Origin: an uncultured Bacteroidales bacterium
GTDB taxonomy: Bacteria > Bacteroidota > Bacteroidia > Bacteroidales > UBA932
Length of the DNA: 64,000 nucleotides
Direction: 5' to 3'
Assembly: GCA_944322585.1 (NCBI GenBank)
Contig: CALUPB010000008.1
Span: forward strand, 1-64,000
Under the pieces are notes generated by a model. It saw only the letters and a program-made list of their open reading frames with translations, ran no database searches and was not told where the DNA came from. Position 1 is the first letter of the stretch. Each line of letters starts with the position of its first letter. Positions 61,809 to 64,000 of this stretch are shown piece by piece. The translations under genes were made by a program, and so were the position numbers.

Positions 61809-64000
61809 TCAGTTCCAAGGCTCCTTTTCAAAATCATCCACATTTCCTCCAGGGTTGGATGAATCCTGGACATACATTGCCTTCTGGAGAGCATCAAGGA
61901 AGATAGGGCCCATCACATTCTCAAAGCACCCCGTGTTAGGATGGACATCATCGTTCCTGTACTCCTGCTTCAGGGCACCTGTCTCATCCACAAGCGCAGA
62001 ATAGTAGTCCACATAGGTGAAGCCGCGCTCTTCGCAGTATGCCTTCAGCATTTTGTTGAGATTCTGCACACGCGGGATAACAGGATGCTCGGCATTCCAT
62101 TCATCATCATGCCATCCTATCCTGCCCGCAGGAGGAGTGGAGCCTATCATCACCTTGATGCCCCAACTTGCGGCCTGCTCCGCCATGGTCTTGAAGTTTT
62201 CGAAGATTTCCTCTTCCGTAGGGATTGATCCGTCATTGCCGGCCATATCGTTGATACCTCCCATTATATGGACTACCTTAGGGTCATTGGCGATAACCTG
62301 TGAGAAGAAACGGCTGACGAAATTGTTAGTGGTAGTACCATCGACACCGAATGCTATACAGTTATGTGTGGAGAAGAATCCCGGAACATAGGAATTCCAT
62401 GTCCTTGTGATGGAATCGCCTATGAGCACGCAGGCCGGGCCGGCATGTGACAGTGTGAGACTTCCCAACTCCTCCTTGACGCAGCGGACATTATACCCGG
62501 CACCTATGTATGAGTTGCCTGTAGCGAGGCCATACTGGTTGGCCTGCCACTGGTTGCTCTCCGTGACATTGGATGTCTCCAGAAACATCGTGCCCCCGAC
62601 AAGGGAACGGATCTGGCTTCCTCCGAAACCTGCCTGCCTCTGACCGGTGTTAGGGAAATAGAATCCGGTGCGCTCGTTATATAATCCGTTGGTGAGGGTA
62701 GTCAGGCTGGCTGCTGCAAAGGCATAGGCCTCGCGAGGCATCACTTTCCAGCCCGGAGGACACGGATCATAGATGGTCTTCAGATTGTCGGCCTCCTCAG
62801 TGCCATACTCCGGATCGATGACAGGGTTGCCCCAGAGATAGCGCCATGCCTTGGCGTTTGCTGTCCCTGAAAGACTGCTTCTTGTCCAGTTGTAATTGTC
62901 GTTACCGCTATCTGTACCTGACCAGAACATCCAGCGATAAGGATATCTGACCGCTTCCTCCACAGCCTGGTCCACTGTAAACGAATTGCCAAGGACAGAT
63001 GACAGTACCCGGCTGTTGGCTGAAGGATTGCTTCCGAAGATAAGGTTTGCAGCCCCCCACGATTCAGATGAATAATCCTGCTGGTACTCTGCTATCGGAG
63101 TATGTGTAGGCAGTCCCCAGAACATCTCTTCCCCTCCATCCAGTCCGTCATCCCTGTATGCCGCAGGAGCAGGGAACGGGTCTTTGCGTCCCCACTGGTA
63201 ATAGTTGCCTACAGCCAGCACCGCCTGCTCATCCGGAGAATTCCTTACCTCCGGGCCAGCCACTGCACCGATATTCCTGTCCATCATAGTATAACGGCCG
63301 GCCGGCCTTGCCGTGGCATCCGGATCATAGTTCTCCGCAGCCCAGATGTTCCAGCTCCAGAGAATCTCGCCGCTTTCATTGTATGCGGCAATCAGCACAT
63401 TGCCGGGAACGAAAGGTTCCGGAGTGGAGAAATATACCGTACCGAGTTCATACATCAGCGAGCCGAGCTCCACAGGACTCCTGTCAGGATATCCATCGGC
63501 AGTCATAGGAGTGTTGTACCACACGAGACGGACATCCACAGGGCTGATGTCAAGGTCGGAATATGAACGGGTGATCTCCGTGCCATCGCTCTCTGTCCAG
63601 GTGAATGTACGCGGGATACCGTTACCCTTGACAGTCGCATCGAAACGGTAGTTCGTCCCGGGCCTGGAAACGATATAGGTATTTGCCGTCCCGTTTGCAC
63701 TGAGGTCGATTGCATCCTCATAGCCCGGTGCTCCCGCATACTCGAAATACACATCATATACGGTCAGTGTCCCGCCGGCAATGCCTGTTTCAGCCGGAGT
63801 CTGCAGTTCCCCGAGAGCCAGAGTGACACCGTCACCGTATTCAGCCCCGAGATCAATACTGAGCCCCGCCGCCACAGGATTGACGGCAATGTATACCGAA
63901 ACCGGATCGCTATAGAGTGTCACCGGCTCATCGAACGTGTATTCGATGACATTGGACGGACTGACTTCCGGAGCTATGGTGAGAGTCCCGTCGGTCAGAT
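61809..64000 (-). CDS. lipoprotein paralog 7 (N-terminus outside window): FISUMP + SGNH/GDSL hydrolase
   Basis: Open from the right edge, so about 730 residues are visible and the start lies beyond 64000. Visible N-terminal part is beta-rich (SVYIAVNPVAAGLSIDLGAEYG). The shared module follows (ANTYIVSRPGTNYRFDATVK), then the A-type linker (LVWYNTPMTADGYPD, ILWSWNIWAAENYDPD), FISUMP (MMDRNIGAVAGPEV, YYQWGRKDPFP, YDPCPPGWKVMP, YNVRCVKEE) and an SGNH hydrolase with LIGDSITRTW, MGGINDMA and DDVHPN. It ends PGGNVDDFEKEPWN. The domain order equals paralog 3. It shares a 111-bp identical segment with paralog 1. Confidence 0.88.
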   Translation of the reverse strand, partial: LTDGTLTIAPEVSPSNVIEYTFDEPVTLYSDPVSVYIAVNPVAAGLSIDLGAEYGDGVTLALGELQTPAETGIAGGTLTVYDVYFEYAGAPGYEDAIDLSANGTANTYIVSRPGTNYRFDATVKGNGIPRTFTWTESDGTEITRSYSDLDISPVDVRLVWYNTPMTADGYPDRSPVELGSLMYELGTVYFSTPEPFVPGNVLIAAYNESGEILWSWNIWAAENYDPDATARPAGRYTMMDRNIGAVAGPEVRNSPDEQAVLAVGNYYQWGRKDPFPAPAAYRDDGLDGGEEMFWGLPTHTPIAEYQQDYSSESWGAANLIFGSNPSANSRVLSSVLGNSFTVDQAVEEAVRYPYRWMFWSGTDSGNDNYNWTRSSLSGTANAKAWRYLWGNPVIDPEYGTEEADNLKTIYDPCPPGWKVMPREAYAFAAASLTTLTNGLYNERTGFYFPNTGQRQAGFGGSQIRSLVGGTMFLETSNVTESNQWQANQYGLATGNSYIGAGYNVRCVKEELGSLTLSHAGPACVLIGDSITRTWNSYVPGFFSTHNCIAFGVDGTTTNNFVSRFFSQVIANDPKVVHIMGGINDMAGNDGSIPTEEEIFENFKTMAEQAASWGIKVMIGSTPPAGRIGWHDDEWNAEHPVIPRVQNLNKMLKAYCEERGFTYVDYYSALVDETGALKQEYRNDDVHPNTGCFENVMGPIFLDALQKAMYVQDSSNPGGNVDDFEKEPWN
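62876..62986 (-). repeat. 111-bp segment identical to 47576-47686 (paralog 7 copy)
   Basis: Exact match to the segment in paralog 1, 15.3 kb away and in the same orientation; it encodes part of the FISUMP domain. Confidence 0.95.

Overview
The window is a chromosomal segment of a Bacteroidales bacterium (phylum Bacteroidota). The evidence is SusC/SusD and TonB receptor/DUF4249 pairs, BACON, fimbrillin and FISUMP lipoproteins, many short-signal lipoproteins, a ZapA/RNase Y neighbourhood, and many upstream regions carrying the Bacteroidota -7 box TAnnTTTG. Base composition is roughly even. I cannot fix the family; a Rikenellaceae-like or Cryptobacteroides-like gut lineage would fit. No tRNA, rRNA or CRISPR array was seen.

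Layout. 1-3970: a scarred left edge with IS-end-like repeats, a helicase-nuclease fusion protein and a truncated alcohol dehydrogenase. 3974-8120: an unknown protein followed by a TonB receptor/DUF4249 pair. 8129-16750 (minus): a GH35 beta-galactosidase, then an operon-like run encoding a tetraheme NrfH-like cytochrome fused to a SUMF1 domain, an exported Gfo/Idh/MocA oxidoreductase, an exported TIM-barrel isomerase-like protein, and the System II cytochrome c maturation pair ResB/CcsA. 16946-19473: superoxide dismutase, a cysteine hydrolase, and a PepSY/lipoprotein pair. 19737-30867: a SusC/SusD locus with DUF4843, PKD-like, zinc metalloprotease and BACON members but no glycosidase. 31152-36521 (minus): an AAA/DUF4143 ATPase with palindromic operators, then an amidohydrolase-PNP-PfkB-split LysO operon. 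36753-43868: a four-subunit 2-oxoacid:ferredoxin oxidoreductase, a ZapB-like protein, ZapA, a probable 6S-like RNA, RNase Y and DsbD. 43856-46778: an outer membrane barrel protein, a decayed Rpn-type nuclease gene and structured repeats. 46779-64000 (minus): seven tandem paralogous lipoproteins (fimbrillin-like domain + shared middle module + FISUMP), two of them carrying a C-terminal SGNH/GDSL hydrolase. The seventh runs off the right edge.

How it fits together. CcsA, ResB and DsbD together can supply heme-ligated c-type cytochromes, and the only CXXCH-rich protein in the window is the NrfH-SUMF1 fusion in the same run. I infer a periplasmic, quinone-linked redox module acting with the exported sugar-type oxidoreductase. 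The lipoprotein array looks like a family of surface proteins diversifying by duplication, domain swapping and gene conversion: a stretch of 111 identical bases is shared by the first and last copies.

Most notable candidates for new biology: (1) the NrfH-SUMF1/Gfo-Idh/TIM-barrel/ResB-CcsA operon; (2) a repeat present twice (29618-29719 and 45584-45694) whose core is conserved while its hairpin arms differ but remain self-complementary, both copies lying 51-56 nt before a start codon; (3) the seven-gene fimbrillin-FISUMP(-SGNH) array with a recurrent C-terminal PGG...DW tail and a conversion tract.
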